The position numbers were made by a program, and so were the translations under genes. A DNA stretch of 64,000 nt. Origin: Winogradskyella tangerina. Lineage in GTDB: Bacteria > Bacteroidota > Bacteroidia > Flavobacteriales > Flavobacteriaceae. Position 1 is the stretch's first letter; each line of letters begins with the position of its first letter. The notes beneath the pieces are model-generated. The model searched no databases and was not told the origin of the DNA. It was given only the letters and a program-made list of their open reading frames with translations. The DNA is taken from contig NZ_QERF01000009.1 in assembly GCF_003260205.1 (NCBI RefSeq), positions 1-64,000 of the forward strand, given 5' to 3'. Shown piece after piece: positions 38,086 through 48,074 of this stretch.

Positions 38086-38100
38086 GATTTTTTAAATTTG
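38069..38100 (+). promoter_or_regulatory. Candidate pheS promoter
   Basis: TTG at 38069-38071 and TAAATTTG at 38093-38100 are separated by 21 bp, a good match to the Bacteroidota consensus. The -7 box ends 19 bp before the pheS ATG. Confidence 0.45.
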
Positions 38101-38119
38101 CCACCTGAATATTGAAAAC

Positions 38120-39139
38120 ATGATAGATAAGTTAAAAGAATTAATTGCTGAAGCTGAAGCGTTTACTGCCGAAACTAAGGAAGAGGTTGAAGCGTTCCGT
38201 ATACAATATTTAGGGTCTAAAGGATTACTAAAGCAATATTTCGCTGAGTTTAAAAATGTGGCGAACGAGCAAAAGAAGGAATTCGGGCAGACCATCAACC
38301 AACTTAAGAAAACGGCGGAAGACAAGGTTAATGCACTAAAAGAAGCTCTAGAAAGTAAGGATGAGGAGAAAGGTATTTATGGAGATTTGTCTCGTCCTGG
38401 AGAACCTATTGCTTTGGGTGCACGTCATCCTATCTCAATTGTAAAAAATCAGATTATTGATATCTTTTCACGTATCGGATTTAATGTTAGTGAAGGCCCG
38501 GAAATTGAAGATGACTGGCACAATTTCACGGCGTTGAATTTACCAGAATATCATCCGGCGCGAGACATGCAGGATACCTTCTTTATTCAAACCAATCCAG
38601 ATATTTTATTACGAACGCATACAAGTTCGGTTCAGGTACGCTATATGGAAAGCAATAAGCCGCCAATTCGTACAATATCACCTGGACGTGTGTATAGAAA
38701 TGAAGCAATTTCGGCGCGTTCGCATTGCTTCTTCCATCAGGTTGAAGGTTTGTATATTGATAAAGATGTGAGTTTTGCCGACCTCAAACAAACACTTCAA
38801 TATTTTACCACAGAGATGTTTGGGAAATCTAAGATTAGATTACGTCCGTCGTATTTCCCTTTTACAGAACCAAGTGCTGAGGTAGATGTATATTGGGGCT
38901 TAGAAACTGAAACTGACTACAGAATTACCAAAGGAACAGGTTGGTTAGAAATTATGGGTTGTGGTATGGTAGATCCTAATGTTTTAGAAAACTGCGGAAT
39001 CGATTCAAAAGAATACACCGGTTTTGCCTTCGGAATGGGTATAGACCGTATTGCAATGCTGCTCAATCAGATTAGTGATATTCGTTTATTGAGTGAAAAC
39101 GATGTACGTTTCTTAGAACAATTTAAGTCTGCATTATAA
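38120..39139 (+). CDS. pheS: Phenylalanyl-tRNA synthetase alpha subunit
   Basis: 339 residues, the normal length. An N-terminal coiled coil (1-90) contacts tRNA. The class II core includes GARHPISIVKNQIIDIF, SEGPEIEDDWHNFTALNLPEYHPARDMQDTF, RTHTSSVQVR, SPGRVYRNEAISARSHCFFHQVEGL (motif 2) and GMGIDRIAML (about 305-314, motif 3). It charges tRNA-Phe together with PheT; pheT is not adjacent, which is common in this group. Confidence 0.97.
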   Translation: MIDKLKELIAEAEAFTAETKEEVEAFRIQYLGSKGLLKQYFAEFKNVANEQKKEFGQTINQLKKTAEDKVNALKEALESKDEEKGIYGDLSRPGEPIALGARHPISIVKNQIIDIFSRIGFNVSEGPEIEDDWHNFTALNLPEYHPARDMQDTFFIQTNPDILLRTHTSSVQVRYMESNKPPIRTISPGRVYRNEAISARSHCFFHQVEGLYIDKDVSFADLKQTLQYFTTEMFGKSKIRLRPSYFPFTEPSAEVDVYWGLETETDYRITKGTGWLEIMGCGMVDPNVLENCGIDSKEYTGFAFGMGIDRIAMLLNQISDIRLLSENDVRFLEQFKSAL

Positions 39140-39195
39140 TTGACGTTTCAAATTAATTGAATGGTTTTTTAAACGTTCAATCTGTCTAAATCGAC

Positions 39196-39591
39196 ATGAA
39201 AAAAGACATCTCCATCCCAGAAGTTAAAGACGTTTATATAGCCGTGGTTCAGGAAGAACATTTGGAGTACAAAACCCTCGACTGGAATGCCTATATCATA
39301 AACAATAGTGATGCAGATTTAGACACTGTACTAATAGTATCTCAGGGCACTTCCGAAGACAAAATGACGCCACCAATGCGTCATACCATATCTAAATTGC
39401 CAGCGCGCTCTTATGCGAAGATCGAATATATGCAAGAGCAGGTTTTAGCACTGAATAATTCGTTCAAGGTTACCTATTTTGAAGGCAACCAGATGTTCGA
39501 TAAAACCTATTTATTCAGAAAGAACACTATTAATGACAGAGCTTTACAGCCTATTCCTTTAATGCAGCTAAAGGGTGTCTTGGTGAAGTAA
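39196..39591 (+). CDS. Conserved hypothetical protein
   Basis: 131 residues, no leader and no membrane segment. The middle (DWNAYIINNSDADLDTVLIVSQGTSEDKMTPPMRHTISKLPARSYAKIEYMQEQV) looks like one beta-rich domain, perhaps Ig-like. No family recognised with confidence. It lies 56 bp after pheS and faces gpsA convergently, with only a weak hairpin in the 25-bp gap. Confidence 0.65.
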   Translation: MKKDISIPEVKDVYIAVVQEEHLEYKTLDWNAYIINNSDADLDTVLIVSQGTSEDKMTPPMRHTISKLPARSYAKIEYMQEQVLALNNSFKVTYFEGNQMFDKTYLFRKNTINDRALQPIPLMQLKGVLVK

Positions 39592-39616
39592 CTATTAGCT
39601 GATAGCAAATGGCTTT

Positions 39617-40618
39617 TTAATCCAACTTCTCCGTCAATTTTTTAAAGACTTTCTTCGGATTTTTATTCTCATAAAGAATTGCGTAGACCGCATCTATAAT
39701 TGGTAAACGGGTTTTTTTTAGGTTCTTTTCATTTAGAAGTTTAGCACTTTTAGTAGCATAGTAACCCTCAGCAATCATATTCATCTCAAGCTGGGCCGAT
39801 TTTACGGTGTATCCTTTGCCAATCATATTCCCAAACATCCTATTTCTTGAGAATACAGAGTAACCCGTAACTAGTAAATCCCCCAAATAAGCCGAGTTAT
39901 TTATGTTACGTTTCATTTTGTGCATTTTTTTGATAAAACGCTTCATTTCTCGGATGGCATTACTCATCAAAACACTTTGAAAATTGTCTCCATAACCTAA
40001 TCCATGTGCAATTCCTGCGGCAATGGCGTAAATGTTTTTCAACATCACGGCATATTCCACTCCAATGATGTCATCACTGATTTTAGTCTTAATATAGGAA
40101 CTCGATAGTTTATCGGCAATGTCATTAGCATTATTTGGGTCTGCGCATGAAATGGTCAAATACGACAAGCGTTCTAAGGCTACTTCCTCGGCATGACAAG
40201 GGCCTGCGATAACCGCAATATTTTCGAAAGGAATTTGGTAAATATCATGAAAGTGCTCACCTACTAATAAACCCGATTCTGGTATAATACCCTTCACAGC
40301 AGACACTACTATTTTATTGCCAATATCAATGCTTAATTTATTCAATTCAGACTGCATAAACGCAGAAGGAATTGCAAAAATGAGAACGTCTGCCCATTCG
40401 GCAATTTCGTTGATATCGTTACTTATTTTGAGCTGTTCAATATGAAATTCAACAGAACTTAAATAGCTTGGATTGTGTTGTTCCTTTAATAAATGTTCTT
40501 TGGTGTAAACGCTGCGCATGTACCATCCGACTTCATCTAAGTTTTCGCAAAGCATTTTTACAATGGCAGTTGCCCAACTTCCTGCGCCAAACACAGCATA
40601 CTTTTTGGAGTCACTCAT
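39617..40618 (-). CDS. gpsA: NAD(P)-dependent glycerol-3-phosphate dehydrogenase
   Basis: 333 residues from the ATG at 40618; a TTG nine codons upstream would add a non-conserved tail and lies in the candidate promoter. Rossmann motif GAGSWATA (11-18), KGIIPESGLLVGEHF, VIAGPCHAEEVALERLSYLT, and NIYAIAAGIAHGLGYGDNFQSVLMSNAIREM are diagnostic. It makes sn-glycerol-3-phosphate from dihydroxyacetone phosphate for phospholipids. Confidence 0.95.
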   Translation of the reverse strand: MSDSKKYAVFGAGSWATAIVKMLCENLDEVGWYMRSVYTKEHLLKEQHNPSYLSSVEFHIEQLKISNDINEIAEWADVLIFAIPSAFMQSELNKLSIDIGNKIVVSAVKGIIPESGLLVGEHFHDIYQIPFENIAVIAGPCHAEEVALERLSYLTISCADPNNANDIADKLSSSYIKTKISDDIIGVEYAVMLKNIYAIAAGIAHGLGYGDNFQSVLMSNAIREMKRFIKKMHKMKRNINNSAYLGDLLVTGYSVFSRNRMFGNMIGKGYTVKSAQLEMNMIAEGYYATKSAKLLNEKNLKKTRLPIIDAVYAILYENKNPKKVFKKLTEKLD

Positions 40619-40642
40619 AGAATACGTTTCGGTTTTCAGTTT

Positions 40643-40650
40643 CAAAAATA
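40643..40650 (-). promoter_or_regulatory. Candidate -7 element of gpsA
   Basis: TATTTTTG on the minus strand fits TAnnTTTG, 24 bp before the gpsA ATG. It overlaps the alternative TTG start, supporting the shorter protein. Confidence 0.35.
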
Positions 40651-40752
40651 CATAAAATATAAATGCCCTGTTTATAGGCGTTGAGAGCCGTTTTTTGAAT
40701 TTGGCATAGGTTTTGAATTTCTTAAAGTATAAACCCTTAAAACCGTTGAATT

Positions 40753-41700
40753 ATGAAGACATTAAAATTACTTTTCGGATTTGCACTCAGTGCAACCTTG
40801 CTTACATCGTGCTACACGGAGCAGATCAATATTAATGATAACGGACCAGCGATTACATTGAATCAATTATTGCAATCTTATGATCTGTGGTATGTTGATA
40901 TTAACGCTACCCAAGGGTTTGGTGAGACACCATTTATGGAAATTGCCTTCACCTTAACTTTTGATAATGGCCGTTTGTTGGCAAACAATAACCTTGTTGG
41001 TATTGGAAGTCAGGGTAATGGCTACGGTGTACAAATAGGAACCTACGCCGCCTATGATATGATCCTGGATATAAACCATGTGATCGATGGGTTTAATAGT
41101 TTTGATGTGTACCAAATTGATAATAATACGATTGAATTATACAACCCATTTAATGATACCTCTTATTTTCTTGATGGTTATCAAAGATCAACCTTCAACT
41201 ACGATTTTGTATTCTATGATAACATTCATTATTTCTTACAAGAATATGAGGCTTGGGAGAAAGTGTATACGAGCGATTTTGGTGCCCTGAATGAATTTGA
41301 TAATGAAAACTATTTACAGTTTTTATCGGGAGGAAACGACTCAACGTTCAGAAGTTCTCAGGATATAAATGTGAATAATCCGAATAACATTTTTTGGGAT
41401 TACACAGGAGTCTATGGCGTTGGAAATGTTCCTGGTAATATGTATCTGAAAACTTTAACGTTAGATTATGATTTCTTCGACAATGAATTCTTCGAACTCA
41501 GCGTTATTGATGATGGAACTATAGAATTATTCCACGCCGACTCAGGTACAGTTTACGAATTTGAAGGTCGAGGTTATATAGCATATTACAGAACTTCAGA
41601 TACGTCAGGAAAGATTACAGAACAAAAGGATGCGCCAAAAAAGCGTAAGCGAAAAGCGCCGAAGGTGGACAATCCTAGAGAGAATAAAAGAAACCTATGA
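40753..41700 (+). CDS. Flavobacterial lipoprotein of unknown function
   Basis: 315 residues. The leader ends LLTS-Cys20. Two related halves can be seen, each with LxxYDLWYVDIN- or YLQEYEAWEKVYT-like starts and IELYNPFNDTSYFLDGY / IELFHADSGTVYEFEGR endings, suggesting an internal duplication of a beta domain. The tail is very basic (PKKRKRKAPKVDNPRENKRN). A surface or periplasmic role is likely. I do not recognise a characterised family. Confidence 0.7.
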   Translation: MKTLKLLFGFALSATLLTSCYTEQININDNGPAITLNQLLQSYDLWYVDINATQGFGETPFMEIAFTLTFDNGRLLANNNLVGIGSQGNGYGVQIGTYAAYDMILDINHVIDGFNSFDVYQIDNNTIELYNPFNDTSYFLDGYQRSTFNYDFVFYDNIHYFLQEYEAWEKVYTSDFGALNEFDNENYLQFLSGGNDSTFRSSQDINVNNPNNIFWDYTGVYGVGNVPGNMYLKTLTLDYDFFDNEFFELSVIDDGTIELFHADSGTVYEFEGRGYIAYYRTSDTSGKITEQKDAPKKRKRKAPKVDNPRENKRNL

Positions 41701-41734
41701 GACTAAATTTTTGGTTGGTTATTTAGTTTCAAAG

Positions 41735-41769
41735 CGCTCAGTCGATACTCGTTGACTGGGCGTTTTTCT
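41735..41769 (+). terminator. Rho-independent terminator
   Basis: CGCTCAGTC and GACTGGGCG form a 9-bp stem with one G-T pair around a 10-base loop, followed by TTTTT. It ends the lipoprotein gene at 41700 and reaches the stop of the convergent thioredoxin-like gene. Confidence 0.8.
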
Positions 41770-43067
41770 TATAAACTTTTCAGAACAGATTCGAGATCTG
41801 CATACTCATAAGGTTTAGCAATAATCGTTTTAGAGCTATCTAATAAGAAATACATCGGTGTAGCTGCAACGCCGTAGGTTTTTACAACGGGGTTATTCCA
41901 TTTTCCCAAACCAAGATTGTGAATGAAATCGGGATACTTTTTGATTTCTTCAGACCATTGCGTCGGTTCGTCCTCTAATCCAAAAGCTACAACTTTGAGG
42001 TTATTCATACCAGATACCATTTCCTTTACTTTAGGTAGTTCGTTAAGACAATGACTGCAACCGCTACTCCAAAAAACGAGAAGATAATATTCCGATCCTT
42101 CGAGGTTGTGCAAGCTCGTTGTATTTTCGGTTGAGGAAATTTCAAAATTAGGGGCTTTAGTCCCAATCGAAGTATTCTTAAAGGTCGTTAGCATTTCTGC
42201 TAGCACTTTGTTGTTGGTCTTTTCAGCGAGCTCAAATAAATGTTCGTCTGAAATAAAATTAGCAACTTCATGATTTTGTATAGTCACGAATCGTTGCCAT
42301 AAAACTTCGAGTAAGTATATCTTTATGGTATCGTCATTTTTAATGGCTGCCGCAACGTCATTAATCAGTGATTTATAAGTTTCATTGGTTGGATTTTCAA
42401 CCATTTGAAATACATAAGCCGAAACACGATCTACTAAAAATGAAGAACTCTGAAGTACATAATTACTAAAATCGATCTGACTGAAATAGTGCTTCTTTAA
42501 ATTTTCGGTATAGGTTTTTACATCTTCATAGGCTTTAGGAATATAAGGCCTATTGGCTTTAATAAATGCTGAAACTAATTTCCCTTCAGAAGACGCTTCA
42601 TAGGCGGCTTGGCGTTCTTCGAGAACCTTGAATACAGATTGAAAACCGTCTTTATTTTTACCATCTTTAGCATAGTAGTTACCAATCGTCTGATTAACCA
42701 TATCCATGCTATGGAGATAAGAATTCCAAAGTTTATTTTCTTCAGACTCGGTAAATTCCACACCTTTTTCTGCACTGAAATTGAATGCTACAGACTCTTT
42801 ACCATCGTAAATAAAATCGAAATGATTTTCCTCAGGAGGAATGGCGTAGATTATTTTATAAATGCCAGGCGCAGCAGCCGAATCGATCGGAATTTCAACT
42901 TTGCCAGAATCATCCAATTTACCATAGTTTATGTAATTGGCACCTTGAGGTGTTGATTGATACAAAAATGCGTGTGTATAGCCGTCGTCTAGTGAAAATG
43001 TCCCTTTTACACTTTGGGCATTGACCATAAACGGTAAAATAAAAATCAGAAGAAATAGTTGTCTCAT
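41769..43067 (-). CDS. TlpA-like periplasmic thioredoxin-fold protein
   Basis: 432 residues with signal peptide (ending VNAQ). Residues 20-110 form a beta domain like DUF4369 (GTFSLDDGYTHAFLYQSTPQGANYINYGKLDDSGK); a helical middle follows. The C-terminal thioredoxin domain has the active site WSSGCSHC (CSHC at 337-340) and the cis-Pro loop AATPMYF. Such proteins reduce or isomerise disulfides on exported proteins or help cytochrome maturation. It is a single gene next to an EamA transporter. Confidence 0.88.
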   Translation of the reverse strand: MRQLFLLIFILPFMVNAQSVKGTFSLDDGYTHAFLYQSTPQGANYINYGKLDDSGKVEIPIDSAAAPGIYKIIYAIPPEENHFDFIYDGKESVAFNFSAEKGVEFTESEENKLWNSYLHSMDMVNQTIGNYYAKDGKNKDGFQSVFKVLEERQAAYEASSEGKLVSAFIKANRPYIPKAYEDVKTYTENLKKHYFSQIDFSNYVLQSSSFLVDRVSAYVFQMVENPTNETYKSLINDVAAAIKNDDTIKIYLLEVLWQRFVTIQNHEVANFISDEHLFELAEKTNNKVLAEMLTTFKNTSIGTKAPNFEISSTENTTSLHNLEGSEYYLLVFWSSGCSHCLNELPKVKEMVSGMNNLKVVAFGLEDEPTQWSEEIKKYPDFIHNLGLGKWNNPVVKTYGVAATPMYFLLDSSKTIIAKPYEYADLESVLKSL

Positions 43068-43110
43068 TAATTATAAGATTAGCAAAATTATGGCCTCAAT
43101 AATTACGCCA

Positions 43111-43974
43111 TTATTTAAATTTAGATCGAATACTTTCAATGACCACGGTCAGTAAAATTAAACCACCACCAACAAATGTATGTATTGTTGGGATTTCATT
43201 CAAGAAAAAATAGGCAATTATAATTCCGAAGATCGGCTGGCTACTACCTATAATACTTGCTGTACTGGCCTTGAAATATTTCAAGCTATTCACAAATAGC
43301 GTATGCCCAATAGCTGTGGTTAACAATGCTAGCAGAATTACATAAGGATATTGAGTGCTTATGTTTGAAGTCCCCATAATGAAAATAAAAGGAATCAATA
43401 GCACCGCCAAAACGGCAACCTGATAAAACATTAACATGGTCCCGTTATATTTTACGACATGGCCTTTCAATATTAATATGCGGAGCGAATAGCAAAGTGC
43501 CGATAATAATCCTAATAGAATCCCCTGCAACTGACTACTTTTTAAGTCGAATTCAGGGGCCAAAATATAAATGCCAACTAACACTAATAGTCCTAAAAGA
43601 ATGTGTATGGCGTCAAATTTCACCTTAGTAAATAGCGGTTCTAAAAACGCTGTAATTACCGGAAAGGTGAACAAAGACAACATCCCTATGGCCACATTAG
43701 ATAATTTGAGGGCATAGAAATAAGTAATCCAATGTGCACCCATAAAGACAGATGCTAAAATGAAGGTCCAGCGATCTTTTCGATTGTCGATTTTAAGATT
43801 GATGCCTTTGTATAAACAAAAAATAAGCAAGAACACAGCCGCCAAGACTGAGCGCCACCAAATAATAACTGGCGTTGGCATACTGATGTATTTCCCTAAA
43901 GCTCCAGAGGTACTTATAAAAATCGTACCCACGGTAAGCCAAAGCAAATGGTTTAAATGATTTTTATCACTCAT
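43111..43974 (-). CDS. EamA (DMT) family transporter
   Basis: 287 residues, ten hydrophobic segments in two EamA repeats (about 8-140 and 150-283), starting LWLTVGTIFISTSGALGKYISMPTPVIIWWRSVLAAVFLL. It probably exports or imports a small metabolite; substrate unknown. Its ATG overlaps the mfd stop by 8 bp, so it is translationally coupled to mfd. Confidence 0.88.
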   Translation of the reverse strand: MSDKNHLNHLLWLTVGTIFISTSGALGKYISMPTPVIIWWRSVLAAVFLLIFCLYKGINLKIDNRKDRWTFILASVFMGAHWITYFYALKLSNVAIGMLSLFTFPVITAFLEPLFTKVKFDAIHILLGLLVLVGIYILAPEFDLKSSQLQGILLGLLSALCYSLRILILKGHVVKYNGTMLMFYQVAVLAVLLIPFIFIMGTSNISTQYPYVILLALLTTAIGHTLFVNSLKYFKASTASIIGSSQPIFGIIIAYFFLNEIPTIHTFVGGGLILLTVVIESIRSKFK

Positions 43975-46900
43975 TTATTTTTGAAAGTGCCGCTAGGGCA
44001 TCTTTTGTAGATTTTATTTGTGGGAAGGTAATCAGTAAACGCAATCCGTTTCTGGTTTGTTTTTCTTTCATTTTACAAGCCCTTGGATGTTGTTGCACAA
44101 ATTGCAACACTCTGGTAAACGAATCACTTTGATAAAATTTGCTCTGCTGATCTTGAATGAAATAACCAATCAGTTTACCTTGTTTCATAATGATCTTTTC
44201 GAGTCCCATTTTTACCGCAATCCATTTCAAACGTACGCTATCAAAAAGGTCAATAACTTGTGTTGGTAATTCCCCAAAGCGATCAATGATCTCAGCTTCA
44301 AACTGCTCGAGTTCTTCTTCGGTCTTAAGACCATTAAGCTTGGTATATAGATTGAGTCGTTCTGTGATGTTATTTACATAATCATCAGGGAATAACAATT
44401 CAAAATCTGTGTCAATGGTAATGTCTTTAACGAATTGCTTAGGTTTACCATCATCCTTATATAAATCTGCAAATTCAGATTCTTTGAGTTCCTCGATGGC
44501 TTCGTTTAGTATCTTCTGATAGGTATCGAAACCAATGTCATTGATAAATCCGCTTTGTTCACCTCCGAGGAGGTCACCCGCACCACGAATTTCAAGATCT
44601 TTCATGGCAATATTGAAGCCACTTCCTAGTTCGGTAAATTGCTCTAGCGCCTGAATACGCTTTCTTGCATCCGTGGTCATTGCAGAGTATTCCGGAGTTA
44701 TGAAAAAGCAGAAGGCCTTCTTATTACTTCGACCTACACGACCACGCATTTGATGCAGATCACTCAGACCAAAATTGTTGGCATTATTGATAAAGATGGT
44801 ATTGGCATTAGGGACATCTAATCCACTTTCAATAATTGTGGTGCTCACTAAAACATCAAACTCGGCATTCATAAAGGCCAACATGAGCTGTTCTAGTTTT
44901 TTACCATCGAGTTGTCCATGGCCAACCGCAATTTTTGCGTCTGGTACTAAGCGCTGGATCATGCCTGCGACTTCCTTGATATTTTCAATCCGGTTGTGAA
45001 CAAAAAACACCTGACCTCCACGCTGAATTTCATAACTAATTGCATCGCGAATAGTAGCTTCATTAAATCGAATAACACGACTCTCAATAGGGTAGCGGTT
45101 TGGTGGCGGCGTATTTATTACCGAAAGATCCCTTGCTGCCATTAAACTAAATTGAAGGGTTCTCGGAATAGGTGTGGCAGTTAATGTTAATACATCAACA
45201 TTCTCCTTGATGGTCTTTAATTTTTCTTTAACGGCAACGCCAAATTTCTGTTCCTCATCTACAATTAGTAGTCCAAGATCTTTAAACTTCACATTCTTAT
45301 TGGCCAGCTGATGTGTGCCGATAATAATATCGATCTCACCTTTTTCAAGACCTTCTAGGGTTAGCCGTTTCTCTTTAGCAGTTCTAAAGCGATTCACATA
45401 GTCTACAGTAACTGGAAAGTCTTTCAGTCGTTTTGTAAACGTTCTGAAATGTTGATAGGCCAAAATCGTTGTAGGCACTAAAACAGCTACCTGTTTACCA
45501 TTATCTACAGCTTTGAAAGCCGCTCTAATTGCGACTTCTGTCTTTCCGAAGCCAACGTCACCACATACCAAACGATCCATCGGGCGCTCACTTTCCATAT
45601 CGGCTTTTATATCGGCAGTAGAACTGGTTTGATCGGGGGTGTCTTCATAGACAAACGATGCTTCAAGCTCGTGTTGCATGTAACTGTCTGGCGCATATTG
45701 GTAGCCTTTTTTCAGCTTACGTTTGGCATATAGTTTAATAAGGTTGAAAGCAATTTCCTTAACACGCGATTTTGTTTTTTGCTTAAGGTTTTTCCAAGCT
45801 TTACTGCCTAGTTTGTAAATCTTAGGAGGCTTTCCGTCTTTACCATTAAACTTAGTGATCTTGTGCAAAGAGTGAATGCTGAGGTAGAGCACATCGCGCT
45901 CACCATAAACTAATTTTATGGCCTCTTGCTTCTTGCCTTCAACATTTATTTTTTGTAATCCACCGAATTTACCAATACCATGATCAATATGAGTTACGTA
46001 ATCTCCAATTTCGAGATTGGTTAATTCTTTAAGGGTAATGGCTTGCTTTTTTGCGTAGCCATTTTTCAGATGGAATTTATGATAACGATCAAATATTTGA
46101 TGGTCTGTATAAACAGCAATTTGGTGTTCGGTATCTATAAACCCTTGATATAATGACAGAACAATGGTTTTGTAATGCACATTGGTTTCGTGGTCATCAA
46201 AGATGTCATGAAAACGCTTAGCCTGCTGCTCGCTAACACAAGCAATATAATTGGTAATGCCATTATCGTGGTTCTCATTGAGGTCTTCGATGAGAAGATT
46301 GAATTGCTTATTGAACGACGGCTGAGGTTTGGTGTTAAATGAAATGGCGTTATTACTGAAAATGGCATTCGTTCCAAATTCCACCAAACTGTATTCTAAA
46401 AACTGACGTTTAAGTAATTCTGAATTGCAAAACAACGCTTCAGGTTCTGCATGTTTTATGTCTGAAGACAAATGTTTGAAGGCCTCTTCTGCCTTTCCGA
46501 AGAACTCATCAATTCGTGAAAAAATGAAGGACGGATTTTTGGCAAAGACAACCGTTTTATTAGAGATGTATTTCAGAAAACTCTCTCGCTTCTCAGCAAT
46601 TGTCTTATTCGCTACGTTTGGGATGATGCTTACCTTCTTTATGCGTTCAGTAGATAATTGTGTCTCGACGTCGAAGGTTCTAATACTGTCTACTTCATCG
46701 CCAAAAAATTCTATACGATACGGCTCATCATGCGAAAAAGAGAACACATCTAAAATTCCCCCACGAACCGAAAAATCACCAGGTTCGGTAACAAAATCCA
46801 CACGTTTGAATTTGTATTCAAACAGCACCTCGTTTACAAAATCAATACTCAATTCGTTACCTACAGATATTTTCAAGGTATTGCGCTCTAATTCTCTCTT

Positions 46901-47302
46901 AGTAACTACCTTTTCAAAGAGTGCATCAGTATAGGTAACAATAATAGCAGGTTTTTTACGCGAATTAATTCGGTTTAAAACTTCAGCTCTGAGTAATACA
47001 TTTGCGTTGTTCGTTTCCTCGATCTGATAGGGTCTTCTGTAGCTTCCCGGATAGAATAAAACATCTTTATCATTTATGAGCTGTTCGAGATCATTCAAAT
47101 AATAGGCAGCTTCTTCCTTATCGTCAAATACCAGAAGAAAAGGCTTTTCAGAAGTCTTAAATACTTCAGAAATAACAAAAGAAAGTGACGAGCCAACAAG
47201 ACCTTTGAGATGTGTTTTACTTTCAGAATGGGCAATAGACGTCTGCAGATTTTGCAGTTGCAAAGTCCGTAAAAAGGTCTGCGAGATATGGGTTTTGCTC
47301 AC
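43967..47302 (-). CDS. mfd: Transcription-repair coupling factor
   Basis: 1111 residues from a GTG start (MSKTHISQ). Domain order is UvrB-like N-terminal region, RNA polymerase interaction domain (EIGDYVTHIDHGIGKFGGLQKINVEGKKQEAIKLVY), helicase with GDVGFGKT near residue 580 and DEEQKFGV near 682, then LTLTATPIPRTLQFSL and the QMRGRVGRSNKKAFCFF motif VI, and the TRCF C-terminal domain. It removes stalled RNA polymerase and recruits UvrA. Length is normal. Confidence 0.97.
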   Translation of the reverse strand: MSKTHISQTFLRTLQLQNLQTSIAHSESKTHLKGLVGSSLSFVISEVFKTSEKPFLLVFDDKEEAAYYLNDLEQLINDKDVLFYPGSYRRPYQIEETNNANVLLRAEVLNRINSRKKPAIIVTYTDALFEKVVTKRELERNTLKISVGNELSIDFVNEVLFEYKFKRVDFVTEPGDFSVRGGILDVFSFSHDEPYRIEFFGDEVDSIRTFDVETQLSTERIKKVSIIPNVANKTIAEKRESFLKYISNKTVVFAKNPSFIFSRIDEFFGKAEEAFKHLSSDIKHAEPEALFCNSELLKRQFLEYSLVEFGTNAIFSNNAISFNTKPQPSFNKQFNLLIEDLNENHDNGITNYIACVSEQQAKRFHDIFDDHETNVHYKTIVLSLYQGFIDTEHQIAVYTDHQIFDRYHKFHLKNGYAKKQAITLKELTNLEIGDYVTHIDHGIGKFGGLQKINVEGKKQEAIKLVYGERDVLYLSIHSLHKITKFNGKDGKPPKIYKLGSKAWKNLKQKTKSRVKEIAFNLIKLYAKRKLKKGYQYAPDSYMQHELEASFVYEDTPDQTSSTADIKADMESERPMDRLVCGDVGFGKTEVAIRAAFKAVDNGKQVAVLVPTTILAYQHFRTFTKRLKDFPVTVDYVNRFRTAKEKRLTLEGLEKGEIDIIIGTHQLANKNVKFKDLGLLIVDEEQKFGVAVKEKLKTIKENVDVLTLTATPIPRTLQFSLMAARDLSVINTPPPNRYPIESRVIRFNEATIRDAISYEIQRGGQVFFVHNRIENIKEVAGMIQRLVPDAKIAVGHGQLDGKKLEQLMLAFMNAEFDVLVSTTIIESGLDVPNANTIFINNANNFGLSDLHQMRGRVGRSNKKAFCFFITPEYSAMTTDARKRIQALEQFTELGSGFNIAMKDLEIRGAGDLLGGEQSGFINDIGFDTYQKILNEAIEELKESEFADLYKDDGKPKQFVKDITIDTDFELLFPDDYVNNITERLNLYTKLNGLKTEEELEQFEAEIIDRFGELPTQVIDLFDSVRLKWIAVKMGLEKIIMKQGKLIGYFIQDQQSKFYQSDSFTRVLQFVQQHPRACKMKEKQTRNGLRLLITFPQIKSTKDALAALSKINE

Positions 47303-47329
47303 TAGCTTACACCATTAGTAATAAGTTGG

Positions 47330-47337
47330 CAAAGATA
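47330..47337 (-). promoter_or_regulatory. Candidate -7 element of mfd
   Basis: TATCTTTG on the minus strand matches TAnnTTTG and lies 27 bp before the mfd GTG. No TTG at the ideal -33 position. Confidence 0.4.
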
Positions 47338-47371
47338 ATATGTTTTAGGTGATAATGCCGAATTGAGCCGA

Positions 47372-48010
47372 TCAAAATTTAATATCCTTCGCTTCTTTAT
47401 AGGTTTCATAAAGCTCAGGATAATGATCCTTGAAGATCTGTTTGATATAATTAAGCGGAACGTCTTCGAAATGACCGTAATCATCCAAATAGGTCATGAA
47501 CTTATGATCATCTCTATTGAATTCTTGCAGAATTGAATCTTCAGTGCCGTCAAAATCTAGAACCTCTACATTGTACATGTCGCAAAGCGATTTATTGAAG
47601 GCAGGTGAACATTTTTTCCAGGCACCGTTATAAAACACGTCTACTAGGCCGTGAGGTGCGAGTTCATTAGTACCTAATTTGGCCTCAAGGCGTTCAGCAG
47701 CAATGTGATTAGAGACTTTAGCCAGGCGCAATCTGGCAGGAATATGGAGCGCTCGAAGTCCTGCGATGTACAGAATTGCCTTGTCTATGCAATGCGCTTC
47801 AGTTTTTGAAATTATTGTACTTGCCTTATAGTGCGCTTCAGTGAGTCCAATATTGTAGGCGTTATAACGCCAACCATCTCGTACCTTAAGATATAGCTTT
47901 TCTATTTTTTCTTTTTCTGAAGACAGATCTCGAAATTCAGCAATGAGATCTTGAATTTCCGGACTGTTATAATCGAAATAAAAAGAGTCTTGAAGATAGG
48001 TTGAAGTCAT
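47372..48010 (-). CDS. Transglutaminase-like protein
   Basis: 212 residues from the ATG at 48010; a GTG two codons upstream is also possible. The core is a transglutaminase-like fold: IEKLYLKVRDGWRYNAYNIGL, then SKTEAHCIDKAILYIAGLRALHIPARL with the likely catalytic Cys, and APHGLVDVFYNGAWKKCSPAF with the His. It is cytoplasmic by lack of signal peptide. It probably acts as a cysteine peptidase-like enzyme; the substrate is unknown. Direction is the same as mfd. Confidence 0.8.
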   Translation of the reverse strand: MTSTYLQDSFYFDYNSPEIQDLIAEFRDLSSEKEKIEKLYLKVRDGWRYNAYNIGLTEAHYKASTIISKTEAHCIDKAILYIAGLRALHIPARLRLAKVSNHIAAERLEAKLGTNELAPHGLVDVFYNGAWKKCSPAFNKSLCDMYNVEVLDFDGTEDSILQEFNRDDHKFMTYLDDYGHFEDVPLNYIKQIFKDHYPELYETYKEAKDIKF

Positions 48011-48074
48011 GCCCACAAGTTACTTATTTAAGTATAAAAACGGAGTCTAAAATTAGATCGAATTTGTGTTAAAT

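Noticed and set aside
47302..47484. 60-residue minus-strand ORF directly before mfd
   Set aside because: It overlaps the end of the transglutaminase-like gene in another frame and has no domain; mfd has its own start.
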